From Buxus sempervirens (Eukaryota; Streptophyta; Magnoliopsida; Buxales; Buxaceae), in NCBI GenBank assembly GCA_947561395.2, contig OX387191.1, forward strand, positions 39,077,439 to 39,141,438: a DNA stretch of 64,000 nt. The letters run 5' to 3'. Made by a program: the position numbers and the translations under genes. A model generated the notes under the pieces. The model was not told the origin of the DNA, made no database searches, and saw only the letters and a program-made list of their open reading frames with translations. Within the stretch, counting starts at the first letter, position 1. Every line of letters starts with the position of its first letter. Below are positions 46,896 to 59,588 of this stretch, one piece after another.

Positions 46896-49800
46896 TGTAA
46901 AATCCCAGATTTTATTAATAATATAATTATAATTAATAAATAAACTAACTAAGTTATTAATAATATGCAAGAGATGAGACATTGGTTCAACCCAAGGAGT
47001 CCAAAGTGAACCGGAGGAAACTAGGGAACCTATCTAAGGTGAGTTCATGATTTAAGAATTAAACCTGATTTTAATATAATAATTGGGTAATTTTGATGTG
47101 GTTTATTTAGGTAAGCGATGAGCATAGAAATATTAAGAGTGAAGAGGAGCTGGTCGAACCCAGATAGTGGAGGGTTGACCCAAATCAGAGTTGGTTTGAT
47201 GTTGTTGGTCTAATAATGAAGTGGGGGCGTTTTAGTAAAAAGAAGGGAAATAATAAAATAACCTAACTAAAGCAAGCGACTATTCACGTTCAAAGAAGTG
47301 AACAGCCGCCAACTTCAGTATTCTTCTATTCTCTTCATTGTGATTAAACCTAACCCTAAACAACCTTTGGAGGAGCTTTTTCAGAAGGAGAAGGAGAGGA
47401 TTTTTCGTCTAAAATCTAAGGTAAGAAATAAGATAGAAGAAAATTACTATCTTTGAGAGTTTAAGCATGATCATGAGTTCTTAAAGTGAGTTGTTTTGAT
47501 CCAGACAAGATAAAGGAGATCTAGTGTCGTTTGGACCTTCATTGGGGTGATTTTGCATTGCTTTTAGAGAAGGTTTAAGTTCCCAAAACATGTAAGTAGT
47601 CCCTTCAAAACTTGCACAAACAGATTTTCATGTTTATTCGATGTTTATGTTTAATTGCATGTTTGATGATTTGTTTGTGAACTATATTGTGTTTTAATTG
47701 CTCAAAATTGGTCTAACATGTTTATAGCGTATTCTTGAATGGTTTAGTATGAATTTGGTGCTGTAGAATTCAAGTTTTTGATTTTTGAATGAATTACGCA
47801 ACTTTTCGGAAAACCCAGAAAATTCAGTTTTCGACCATCTATCAGATTTTTGGATTTCTCCAACAAGCCTAGTTTTTCACCATGAAATTGTTTTTATTCA
47901 ATTTAAACCTATGTACCACTAAGTTTAGAGTATTTAGAGATTGTTTGCATTGGCGGATGTTAAAAATTAATTTTTATAAAGATTTTGAGTAGATTTTCCC
48001 AAAGAGGCTTTTTTAAGTTAGAACCATTGTTCCAAACAATTCTCTTTTAAACCAAACTTGATTTTAAGAGTTCCTACAACCGTATTTGGGTTATTTGAGT
48101 GTATTTGGTGCATCAATAGATTCGATACACATCCGGGACATAGTTTCCCGTTAAAACCTGGAGTTTAGACATATGACTTGGTGCCACTTGTGTGGATTTT
48201 TGGGTCACAGTTGTGACAAGGCAGATGCCTGGTTGTTTATTCCGTAGATGCGGATTTGTTATTATTGAGATGGTCGTGTTTCCGCGTGTGTGGGTGTTAT
48301 TGGAAAATATGTCTAATCCCTGATTTGATTTTTCTACCGTTGAGTGGGCTTAGCAATTGCATGGATCCATAGAATAGCTAGCAAGTGAAAAGTCTTTTAG
48401 AATGGTTTGAATTTTGTGTCATAGGCATTCCATCATCTTGAGGATGGTACTGCTCCTGGATAGGTCGGTTGCTACGTTACCCACTCCTAGATAGGTTGGG
48501 CCGTACATGCTAACTCATTCTGGTTGTTAGTTGGGTTCTTCTGTTGGGTGTTGAATAGCCAGTCTGAATAGTTGCGTCTGGTCCACTTGTAATTCAATTA
48601 GGTAGCATATTGGCACATAGCTACTTTCTTTCTCTGGTTTTCTTTTTCATGAGTTCCATGAGGCTGAATGTTTTGTGACTATTGCTATTTTCATTTAATT
48701 ATTATTATTTTGTATTATTAAGTTTAGTCTAAATTATCATTGCATGTTTTATTGTTACAAACTATTTGCATGACTACTTACTGAGATGTTGTTTATCACA
48801 TTATTGTTTTATCGGTTTTGTTTTCAGATATTTCCGGTGAGGACGTTGCTGGGATAAACACTTCGGGAGATTACTCTGACTACCAGGAAGAATATTACTT
48901 TATTCCTTTGTAGAATTAGGGATCTTTATTAATAAATTTGACTTGGTATTTGGAGGGATTATTGAATTATTTTAGTTAGATGACTTTGGTGGATGATGAT
49001 TATTTTATTTTAGTTGACCAGAAACCAGACTTTGATTGAAGGTTTAATATTGAATGACTTATTTTTATTATTCCGCACTTCTTGGAGAAAATGTCTTTAA
49101 ATTCCGTACTTTGATTATAATTATTGAAATTTTTTAAGTCTGGAATTGGTTGTTTTGAGCCATTATCCTAATGAACTAGATTTGGGTTTATGACTCCGTT
49201 TGTTTTGATGTAAAACATTTTCCTTTGGAAAACATTTACATCGGAAAATATTTTCAAGAAAATCAAAGTTTTTCAACTGTTTGGATGGACATTGGAAAAT
49301 AGAGTTAGAAAATGAGAATTTTTCATTTTCTTATGCTAGATATTAGGGGTGCAACTTGGTCCGATTCAAATCGAACTCAAACCAATTGACTTCGGTTTGG
49401 TTTGGTTTTTATGTTTTTTGGTTCAGTATTGGTCCAAAAATCCATAAACCGAACTAAGTTGGTTCGGTTTTGGGTTGAATACTCAGTTAAACTGAACTGA
49501 ATTCATTATTCGCCTTAACCAAATTGAGTTAATCACTTATAATTCAGTTCGGTTCGGTTTTTTTATTTATTTTTGGTTCAATTTTCGGTTTTATATTTTT
49601 GGTTTTTGAATGCGGTTCGGTTCGGTTTGGGTTGATTGCAAATATTTCGGTTTGGTTTTGAGTTAAACTCAACCTGAATCGAACTGACCTGAGTTACACT
49701 TTTGTTAGATATTGTGCATGATCCATTTTCCGGAAAATGACATACGGCATTTTTAGTGGTATGTCATTTTCCGGCAAATAGCTATCTTTTAAGAAAATCG

Positions 49801-49940
49801 TTTTACATCGTATTGTATTTTACATTGAAACAAACACGTGAAAAACCCCATTTTACCTGGAAAACATTTTCCGTATTAGATTTTACATCAAAACAAACGG
49901 AGCCTATGTTTTTAAATAAACCTGGATCCGGAGCGTTACA
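46896..49940 (+). mobile_element. solo LTR, family B copy 1
   Basis: Starts TGTAAAATCCCAGATTTT, ends CCTGGATCCGGAGCGTTACA, and is flanked by a perfect 5-bp duplication GTCCT (46891-46895, 49941-49945). The 3,045 bp have no gag-pol. It carries the family block near 48770 (TTACTGAGATG) and short repeats around 48450-48560 (CTCCTGGATAGGTCGG, CTCCTAGATAGGTTGG). A MITE-like unit is nested at 49194. It splits a Copia integrase pseudogene. Confidence 0.88.
49194..49902. mobile_element. MITE nested in the solo LTR
   Basis: Left end CTCCGTTTGTTTTGATGTAA and right end, reversed, CTCCGTTTGTTTTGATGTAA are identical over 20 bp or more. The interior is rich in GGTTCGGTTTGG-type units (49375-49690), itself a separate low-complexity repeat. 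The target duplication is not clear. Confidence 0.75.
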
Positions 49941-49945
49941 GTCCT

Positions 49946-50092
49946 TCTTCCTAAAAGTACAATTTTCATAAAAGTTCAAATCAACTGATTCCAACCCATC
50001 AAGCTTTCTCTTCAATGACATTAACTTCAACTATTTTTTGCTTATGTGTGTCACTCTACAATTCCATAGTTTTGTATCAACTTCTAAAATTG
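49946..50092 (-). pseudogene. Copia GAG-pre-integrase remnant
   Basis: The minus strand reads VDTKLWNCRVTHISKK, stop, LKLMSLKRKLDGLESVDLNF, YENCTFRKKD. This matches the H-x-R-L-G-H-M-S...C-x-x-C-x-x-G-K zinc region before Copia integrase. It joins the integrase piece at 46396-46895. Confidence 0.75.
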
Positions 50093-53063
50093 TGTAAAAC
50101 CCCGAATTTTCACCTAATAAATAAATAAATAATAAATAAAATAAAATATGAGTTAAGTCCTAATTAAAATAAAAAGCGAAGATTTAGAGGATAATTAATT
50201 CAAATAAGTTCTAAGTTGAAAATAAAGAAAGAATTTTAATGAAATTAGCCTAAAAGAATAAAAAGGGTATTTTGGTAATTTTTAGAAAAGGGTCATTAGT
50301 AAATAGATCATCAAATAATAATTAGAATTAGAAAATAGAAGAAAACAAATTATTTTGACAAGTTAGAAATTAAAAGAAATTAATAAAAGCCTAAAAGTGG
50401 GAAAAAGGGTAATTAGGAGATTTCACGTCTTAATTTGGAAAAAATAGGGTTTTAAGTGATAGAAATGTTTAATTAAATATTTTGCACGAAAATAGGTTAT
50501 TTTCATGAGTTTAGATAATAAGAAACTTAATTAGTATTGTTTAAGTAGAAAATAGAAGGTGGAGAAAAAGTAGGAATTAAATTAGAAGGATTAGACATTA
50601 ACTAGACCATGGTTGGGTTAGCCAAATTAAATTAGCCAATTAGGGTTGGTTTAGGATTTCTAAAGCCTAGTATAAATAGGAGACTAAGGTTAGACAAGAG
50701 GGAATTTTCGTGGGTTTCTTATGGAGAGAAAAGAGGGAGAGAAAGGAAGGAGGTTTCTAATGGAGGTGTCTGACCAGCCACCATCAAAATGCGATCGGGG
50801 AAAATCCGTACGGTGGATCGCCTTCAGATTTTGAGGTTTTGTTCTTCACTAATGGAACTACATTTTGTACGGTGGAGATTTGAATTGGAAGAGTCTAACT
50901 TGGTGCGGTTGGGAGCAACATTCTGGTCCAGAATTAGAAGGTGCAATGGAAGAAGGATTTAGCGTATAAGGCAAGTAGTAACCCTTGGAAAACGTAAGGA
51001 ATTGCATGATTTTGATTTCTGTGATTTCATATGGTTAGTATGGATTAGACGGAACTGTATTTACATGGAATCAAGTTGCTTATATTTTCATGATTTGTGT
51101 TCTTGATGGATTTATCAAATTAATGAAGAAAGTTTAGTTGGATTATGTAAATAAGGGTAGGAGGGTATTTAATTCATAAAAATTACTCTAGAAGGCTCTA
51201 GGTGAGTTTCAGAAAGTTTATAGGTTAATTTAGACCAAGAAAACATAAAGCAAAAGCATAAGAATCTGAAATTGGAAAATCTGGAAAATTCTGTTAAAAA
51301 TTGCACGAGCGCCTAGGATTGCCCAGCCCTGTAGAGGTAGGAGCTCTAAGTAAAATTTGTAGATTTTGGGAATTTGTAATTCGAATAAATACCCAATAAT
51401 TCTTATGATTAGTTAAGCATGTTAGCATCTTTATAAGGACCTAATTAAGCTATAAAAATTATAAAATTAATTTGGAAAGAATAAGCAATAAATTGAAGGT
51501 TATAATGAAAGGGTTGTTTATAAAAGAGTCAAAGGGTATGGATATTGCTAGAAATAATACTACTGAAATTTATAACTTATAAACATCTTTTAAACTTCAT
51601 TCTAAGTCTGTAGAACATGCTGGAAAAATAAAATATAGAAAATTCAAATAGAAACTAGCTTAGGTGCTAAGGTAGGAAATTGGATTCTAATAAAGGGATT
51701 AAGAAGGAAAAGTCCAAGCATGAATTGATTTACTTTTATTTGAGCTTTATATAGGAATATTGGCTACTGGAATTGCCTAAACTCAGATTTTACCGGATTT
51801 ATGATACTTGAGTTTTATTTTGAATATAATTGGAAGAATTGCATAGGTTATTCTGAAAATGCTTATAATTGGATTTGTTATGATTGAATCATGGATTTCA
51901 CATGGAATGGAATACTTTGGTATGGATTGGTATGTGGTATGATATTGTTCTCGTAATACGGCTTTTGTAGTAGAGTTGATACTATCTTTTACGGCAGAGA
52001 TGGGTAATCCTCTGTGTAGAGATGTGTAATCCTTTACGGGTAAAAGTGTGTATGCCTCCTACATTAGTGTGTCTTCCCGCATGTGGTTTTATCGTGGTTT
52101 GTGTTAGTGGGCTTAGCTGTATATGGATCCATAGTTTTGGCTGGTTAGCTAAGTGGTATTTAGTTTGGGTTGAGTTACTCCTATATGCGAGCGCGCTTCC
52201 CTTTGCAAGTTAGTTTGCTTTGGGAGGGTCCTATGTCTGGAGGGACACCCCGGTGAGCCGCTGGCGATTCCCTGTACATGTGGATAAGCGACCACACTCC
52301 ATGTATTGATTCTGGTGCTGCATGCTGGTGGTACGTCCAACTCTGCGGGGTTCGTGCGCAATAAGTCGGTGACTACGGCTCTTGCCTAAACTGCGCTGCA
52401 TGGGGCTTGAGTATCATTAAGTAGCACTGCCCCTAAGCCGCACGGTGGAACAGCATTTAGTCGAGTGTCATCTCAAATACTTATCATCTTTGTGAGTCCT
52501 GCAATGGCGCATGTTTTATCGCTTTGGTCGGTTTTACCTCGTTAACATCAAGAGACTGGTATTTATACATGATCATATGTTTCATCGCCTTATTTGTAAT
52601 TGCCATGAATAACTTGGATTTCTCGTCTTATCGTTGATTAATCGAATACCTCATGACTATTGCTTACATTGGACTATTTCAAATTGCATGCACCTGCTAC
52701 TTGCTGAGATGTAAATCTCACTCCGTTTTCCCTATTTTTCAGGTTGCTTGGAGAGATCGCGAAGATGGGGTTTTAATTTGATGGGTAGACTTATAATTGG
52801 TATTAATGCCACATGTTGATTAGATAAATGTTATTGTAAACAGAATTGATATTATTGAATAAAGAATTGTTTTTATTGGCCACCATAACTCTAATGTAAT
52901 TGATTTATAAATTTTAAAATTACTGTGAATCTTGGTTGTATCTGACCCCAGCTTCGTGGTAACACCTCAGGTTTGGTTGTTGAACCAGACTTGGGTTGTT
53001 ACCGTAGCGAACCGGGTTCAGGTTGGGTGCCGGTTTGCACTGACCCGGGTTCGGGGCGTTACA
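50093..53063 (+). mobile_element. LTR, family B copy 2
   Basis: Starts TGTAAAACCCCGAATTTTCA and ends GGGTTCGGGGCGTTACA, 2,971 bp. It shares the TACTTGCTGAGATG block (52697) with other copies. Flanks AATTG and ATGCG do not match, so one side may be rearranged. No internal coding region. Confidence 0.7.
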
Positions 53064-53966
53064 ATGCGCTCCATGTGCGCCTCACCCGCGTGAAAGATCA
53101 TGCGCACACTTATCATGGGTCACTTAGAACCGGCTTATTCCATCATGGAGTTCTCAAGTTATATTCTCAATTGAACCCCAATAACAGAACAATGTATGAT
53201 TCCAAACCGATTTTCGATATAAAACAATATTCAAGTAAATTATTCTTGAAGTATGCAATGCATTCAAAACTGAACTAGCACAATAGTTTAGATAAATTCC
53301 AGCAAAACAAATATTGTTTCAAAACTGAATTTTCAGAAGTAAAACACATTATACAACAAACAAAACTAGTATCGGAAACTTCGATTAAACACAATCAGAA
53401 AACAGCTCCTAGATTCTCAATTCCTCAAATGAAGTCCATCTCATATTGCTAAATTTCCACAATATTTATCCATAGGCAATGCTTAGCTAGTGATCAATGC
53501 ATACTATTTCTAGCATGTATTTATCTCTGTTATGTTATTTCTGAAGGTAAACACAATTATAAAGATTCCAACCAACTAGATACTTCAGTTGACACCAATA
53601 GAAATACCAAGTAAATACTTCTTAAGTTTAGCCATTAAAAGCAGCAAGGAGTACATGGTTAATTCTTCCAAACAATGATAATTTCTGTAACCTCCTATTG
53701 TAAGCCACTACAAACATATCTAACCTTTATTTAGGCCTAATTGCATGTGCTTGGGGAGAAAAGGGCATGAAACTGATTTAAATGGATTAGCCACACATGG
53801 CTGTTATTGGCCAAGCTGTGTGCCTAGAGTCTATAGGTCAAAATCTACAGGTCTGAACTTAAATTTATGTTCAATAAACTGAATTTATACTTTTCCATCC
53901 TTTAATTATAAAAACATCGATAATCGAAAACCAGAATTTTAATAAAATTAAAATTGGGGATTTTAC
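53064..53966 (-). mobile_element. LTR, family B fragment (minus)
   Basis: The right end reversed reads TGTAAAATCCCCAATTTTAA, the family B start. The expected other end (TGTAACGCC on the plus strand) is missing, so it is truncated against copy 2. Confidence 0.5.
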
Positions 53967-54767
53967 AAGTACATCAAAGGGTTGGTATATACTAACCAGT
54001 CATAGTCCTAGTAAACGATAAAATGAGGGAAAGCTGCTGTGCGCACCTAAAACCTGGATCCTAGATCGCACACCGGGCGCACCTTCAGTGCGTGCCTCGG
54101 GACATTCGGAGTCGCCACTGCCTGAGAGGTGCAGGCAGACACGGTTTTGCCCTAACCGGGTCTAAGTCTGGTCTGCAGCTTTTCAGAGTTCTAGCTAAGT
54201 CCTCGGTTACGTCCGGGGAAGCCCTAAGGCACCCCGGCCGGCCCCGTCGGTTTGACGGGTCCCTCGGGTCTCCCTGGTTTTTGAGTCAAGTTCACCCTTC
54301 CCAGACCAGCATGCTGTTCTGTTTGGTCTGGTGGGGCCCTCTGAAGGTATGGGTCCCTTTTTATTTGATTTTATCTTTTTTATTTATTTAAGTGAAGTGG
54401 GTCGGACCCAGGTCCCATTGGAAGACCCGTGCACTGCCATGGTTGGGCCTAGGGCCCAGTTGGGTTATTGGGTAACCCATTTGGTTATTTATTTAAACTA
54501 TTTACACATGCCATGGGCTTAGCGGGCTTGGATTTGGCCCATTAGCCAAGGGTCAAAGGGCCTGGGCTTGTTTATTGAAAACAGGCCTGGTATAGGCCAG
54601 TCTAAGGTGGACCACTCATGTGGGCCAAAAGGAGGTCTTGGTGGGCCCATTTGGGCCCACGGTCCAAAAATGGGCTTAAGATAGCCCAAGTTGTTAAAGG
54701 GGCCGGTTCAGGCCGGAATAGATCCAACCGGGCCGAAGAATTACGTTTTTTATGTTATTTTACATTT

Positions 54768-55883
54768 GCCCGTATTTTCCATACGGTCCACCTTTGCCCG
54801 TAGACGAAATCCGGTTTTCCTTGCCCGTGAAGCAAACACGGTCCAGACTGGACCGTTCTGAGTTTACGGGCGCCTCCAGTTTTGCATATTTGGTGCCGGC
54901 TCTTCCTGGGATCAGTTCCGTGGCCTTCTCAGGTGTTCCAGAGACCTCTGTTAGGCTTCTGGGTTCCTTCAAGATGCTACATTGGCTTCATTAGGCTTTC
55001 AAAGCCACTTTTCTTCTCTTTTCATATTCTTTGGATCTTGTGCTTCTTTTCCCTTTTTTATTTGTTCAACCAACCACAATCCTCATTCAAGAGAGGGGAG
55101 GAGATATTACAAAGATTCATGCATCTTCAAGTCATGTTAAAGAACAAAGTGGATCATTAAGTTTGTTGATTAAAGTATCCTTTAGACACTTTCTTCCTCT
55201 CTTTTTTGTAATGACCCACTCTTTATTATCATCTTCTCATGATACTCAAAAACAGCAAGTGAGTTAGTAGCACAGTAAAAAAAATTGTTTAAAAGAGACA
55301 ATTCCCATGTATATATATTGAAAAAGAAGATGTTAAAAGGGTTACCACAATGTTATTTCTTTAATTTGACGATGTTGTGGTTCTCGGAAGATTCCGGCAG
55401 CGCTTCCGCGTCCTCCAAATTTTGTTAGGATGAAATGGGAAGAGCTTGGTTAAGGTGGATGGGTTCAAGACCAAATTGAAGAGGATTTGGGCATGGTTTT
55501 GGGGTAGTTTAGGAGTATAGGGGTAATTTGGGGATTAGAAAAAAAGGTTTAGGTTTTGGGATGGTGGAATTCGGGCAGGGTTTTGGGTATGGAGAGCTCC
55601 TGGAAGAAGAGGGTCTCGGCCAGGAAGAAGGCTTGTTCAAATGGGGGGGGGGGGGGGGGGGGGGGAGGCCTCTCTATTTATAGGCAAAAAGGGGCGTGCC
55701 CGTATTTGAAGTACGGGCGTGCCTTGCCCGTAATTGAAATACGGGCGAAAAACGCACATTTGTAAATCTCGCGAATCGGCTGTACGGGACGCGTGTCCCG
55801 CCGTATAGCGACGCGTGTCTTCTTCCAGAATCTTGCCCATATTTCAAATACGGGCATGCCCTGCCCGTAATTGAAATACGGTC
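54768..55883. repeat. array of five 21-nt hairpins GCCCGTA-N7-TACGGGC
   Basis: Units start at 54768, 55698, 55726, 55835 and 55863. Units 2 and 3 have perfect 7-bp arms; units 1, 4 and 5 have one mismatch each. The last four form two pairs, each with 28-bp spacing. They lie in a family A LTR. Confidence 0.85.
55643..55665. repeat. poly(G) run, 23 G
   Basis: An uninterrupted G run inside the family A solo LTR. The length is prone to sequencing error. Confidence 0.9.
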
Positions 55884-56455
55884 CAGCACGTTTTTTAAAT
55901 GTTTGGATTTCAAACCTTTATTCAATTTGGTTTTTTGCAAGATTCTTATTTGATTTTTCTGATTATTTTATTAAAAAGCGAGATTCTCTTTATTAAAATA
56001 TTATTAAACACATTTATCTTATTTATTTTATTGGTTTATTCCATTTTTGCTGCCTTTTTGCCACATGGGCAGTTTTTCTGAATCTTCAACTGCTCATAAT
56101 TTCTTCGTCCGGCGTCCGATTTCAGCAAACTTAGTGTCGTTGGAACCGGCTCGGAATCACCTATCCATTGAGATCAAATTTTGCAGTTGAATTGGGGTCG
56201 AGCAAAAAGTCAACTTTTTTCTCCCTAAAAGTTTGACCAGCTCATATCTTTCTCATCTGGACTCTGATTCCAGCAAATTCAGTTGCGTTGGAATCATGTC
56301 GAAATGCTTTTTTCAATGAGATGAAGTTTGATGGCCAAATTTACTTGAATTAAAAAGTCAATTTTTGAGCCCCTCAGGGTTTGACTTTTAGTTTGACTTT
56401 TAGTTTGACCTTTCATTTTTCTTTATTTTGGGGGTGCAAAAATCAGGTGCTAACA

Positions 56456-58557
56456 GCTGCAGCCCACCAGTACAGTGAAGGCCTTATCGAGTACACGATA
56501 GAAACGCGTGCGCGAACAAGGAATTACCCCTAGCAAAGAACAATCCTTCCTACTATCTAGCTCCTAAATGGATCCATATCGAGCTATGCCAACTAGACTC
56601 GAAAATACAAAACCAAGTACGATATCTAGCAAACACAACTCGTCTCAAACCTAATCATCTTATCCCGAGTACACGGGACATCCCTGAGTATACATAGGTA
56701 TCATCATCCCAAGTACATGGGGCATCCCCAAGTACACAGAGAAATTCAGAATCAGAAACCAAATCTCAATCTCAAGTTATGTATAAATCCCAAATTCCTT
56801 GATACATCACACAATGGTTTAAGTAATGCAATTTCTTCCATAAAATCAATTATTCTAAAAATGGGGAATTATATAGTCAAGTATTTGATAAAACACTTTT
56901 AATGTAAAATTACCTTTGTAAACACCTTAAGTTTGACCTCAGTGATATACTACAAGTGACGGAAATCAAAATAAAATAATTATTTTGTAATTTGTAACTA
57001 AATATCTGTAATAAACTCATTCTTGTAAAATATGCACAAATTCCTTATTAAAATGAATTTCAGATTAATTCCAGAGGAAAAACCTCTTAATCTACTCAAC
57101 CTTACTTGTACACTCTTTGGATTTTATTAAAAGTAATTTCATAATAAAATCTACCCAAAAATTCAACCATTATTCTTTTTTATAAAGTGGGCACTTGAGA
57201 CATTGCTCAAGCAATGTGTTGGGCACCCCCTTTAATATTTAGATGTTTAGGTGGCCTGACACATTGCTCAAGCAATGTGTTAGGCGCTCATTATCCAAAA
57301 CAAACAAAATGGTCGCTTGACCTAGGCGCTTAGGCGCCCGGGTTGACCGATCCCTGGAAACACGTAACTTGTAACATTTCATTCTCTGTAACTTGAAAAT
57401 CAACACCTCTGACCTAAATTCAATCCTCCAAAACACTTCAATTATCTTCCATAGCAACTTAATAACACAATTACACAGCTTAATAAAAACAGATTAGGCG
57501 CCCATTATCCAAAACAAACAAAATGGTCACTTGACCTAGGCGCTTAGGCACCCGGGTTGAGCGATCCCTGGAAATACGTAACTCGTAACATTTCATTCTT
57601 TGTAACTTGAAAATGAACACCTCGGACCTAAATTCAATCCTCCAAAACACTTCAATGATCTTCCATAGCAACTTATTAACACAATTACACACTCTTAGGT
57701 TTAATTAAAATAGAATTACAACAGATCCAATTTCATCTCCGAATAAGCATACGAAACAGAGTTTTTCTCTCAAAATCATGATCAAGCATCATCCAACGAA
57801 ATTAAAGCAGTAAATCAATGTTTGAAGGGTACTACTTACTTCTAAAACATAATTCAAGCACAATTCTCTCCTGAATTACAGATTTGAGCTCAAGCAACTA
57901 GTCGCTCGATCACCTTACTCACTTTCTGTAATGAAACATTAAAACAATAAAACTTCCTCCAACTCTAATCTCTAACCTCCAACAACTCTTAATTCCAACG
58001 AAATTACAGGTTAGAGTCATAACTCACCTGATCCTTCTCTGAAAAAAGAAATTCTCCAACTCCAATTCGATTAACAGCAGTCGAACCTCTCTCTTGATGC
58101 TGATCTCCAGATCTGATGAAAATACACTTCAAGATTTATCTTCTCTTCTCCCTTTTCTTCTTCAAACCCTAGATCCAAGCTCAGAACCTTCTAGAGTCTC
58201 TCCTCTAGTTATTTTAGATCTCACTAAAACAACTAACTAACAGATACGGTTGCTATAAAACTGCCCCCAAGACTCTCTAATTAAAAATGTTCTGATGTAT
58301 GCCACTCCACCATGTTCTTTGCATGAACATTACTAAATAATCAGATTATATGCTTGCCAATGCTCCAAAACCATATAAATTTAACCAAAGAAAATTAAAA
58401 TAACAACTTACCACTTCTGAAATTTCCACATTACTTAACTCCCAAAATTCTTTCTAAATTTACTTCTTTATTCTTTTTTCCTGAAATTATTCACCAATTA
58501 TATCAATTTATCAATAAAATCCAAATTTTAATATTATTAAAATTTCAAGATTTTACA
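56456..58557 (-). mobile_element. LTR, family B copy 3 (minus), main part
   Basis: The right end reversed reads TGTAAAATCTTGAAATTTTA. The rest continues left of the family A insertion (53967-54037), since GCTGC flanks that insertion; together the pieces are about 2.17 kb. It holds hairpin-like CCCGAGTACACGGG units (56664-56750) and a 214-bp tandem duplication. It interrupts the L1 to its right. Confidence 0.65.
57282..57695. repeat. 214-bp tandem duplication, two copies
   Basis: Two copies with period 214 bp, anchored by ATTATCCAAAACAAACAAAA at 57290 and 57504, and more than 90% alike by eye. The paired minus-strand frames across them are products of the duplication, not genes. Confidence 0.9.
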
Positions 58558-59588
58558 ACTTTGAAATCCATTGAGTTGGGATACTACACCTTTAATTTCT
58601 TCTTCAGAGAAAGGATGTTCCAGCCAAACCATATCTTCTTCCGATAATGTGTTAAATTCCAAACCATGTAACGTAGGCCCGAATTGCTTCTCTTCTTTGA
58701 AAAAGTTAGAAAAGTAATCTGATATCTTAATTTTGATGGCTTCCTCACCTTCATACACTTTATCCTCGATCTCCACTTTGTTTATTGAATTAATCCGACA
58801 TCTTGCGATTGCCATTCTATGAAAAACGCTTGTATTCTTATCCCTCACTTTTAGCCACAAAGCTCTCAATTTTTGGCACCAACTTGTTTCTTGAAGCTTA
58901 GCCAAACACTTGAACTCCATTTTCAATCTTTCTCTCAACATCCATTCAGCAGAAATTAATTGCCCACCTTCTTCCTTTTCATCCAGCTTCTTTACTTGTG
59001 CCAAAACATTTGCCATCTGCTCATCAACTTTCCAAAACTCCACACGATTCCATCTTTTTCTCTTCTTTTAGAAGTTCTAACTTTTGGCTTAGGATAAAGC
59101 TAGGTTTTCCTACCACATCCATATTCTTCCACCATTGTTCCACTCTTTTGACAAATGATGGATCTTCAAGCCACATATTCTCAAATCGGAAAGGAGATAG
59201 CCTCTTGATCTCTTTCTTGCAGTTGAACAACAAAGGTATATAATTTGATGTTGGTCTTGGCATTGCCTTCGCTATCAAGTTTGAAAATAAGTTCTCTCAT
59301 TCAATTGATACCAAGAATCTATTAACCTTGGATATTGTTGGAGCCAATTGATTGTTCGACCAAGTATACTGATCACCACTTGTTGGCATATCCACTAATG
59401 CAAGTTTATTTATAAAATTCGAAAAGCTTTGCATTGTAGCTGAAATATGATTGCATGCCAATCTCTTAGAGGAAAATCTGATGGTGTTGAAATCACCTCC
59501 TATGCACCATGGCACCTGATTTCCTTGCCTCACCTCCACCAATTCATCCTATATCTGATTAGTCACTAAATCCCCATTAGGTCCGTAT
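58558..59588 (-). mobile_element. L1 ORF2, endonuclease C-terminus and linker
   Basis: The minus strand reads GPNGDLVTNQI, WCIGGDFNTIRFSSKR (endonuclease G-G-D-F-N), DQYTWSNNQL, FRFENMWLEDPSFVKRVEQW, then FHRMAIARCRINSINKVEIE and a region ending SQLNG, where the RT should begin. Instead, family B LTR sequence starts. It joins 61755-62511 across the solo LTR. Confidence 0.85.

Larger units (their letters stand above)
54038..56455 (+). mobile_element. solo LTR, family A copy 1
   Basis: Starts TGTGCGCACCTAAAACC, ends AATCAGGTGCTAACA, with a perfect 5-bp duplication GCTGC (54033-54037, 56456-56460). The 2,418 bp are GC-richer than the surroundings and hold no gag-pol. They contain a hairpin array (54768-55883), a 23-G run and two repeats around 56105-56340 (GTTGGAAyC, TCAATGAGAT, GTTTGA). 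It is nested in a family B LTR. Confidence 0.88.

Noticed and set aside
54768..55883. Hairpin repeats as a CRISPR array
   Set aside because: Only five units, uneven gaps, no cas genes, and the site is a plant LTR.
55556..55940. Frames with GTPVLQIRA-like repeats as genes
   Set aside because: They read through the LTR hairpin repeats, and similar frames appear on both strands.
57239..57692. Two similar minus-strand proteins as a gene pair
   Set aside because: They are the two units of a 214-bp tandem duplication in an LTR, without any known domain.
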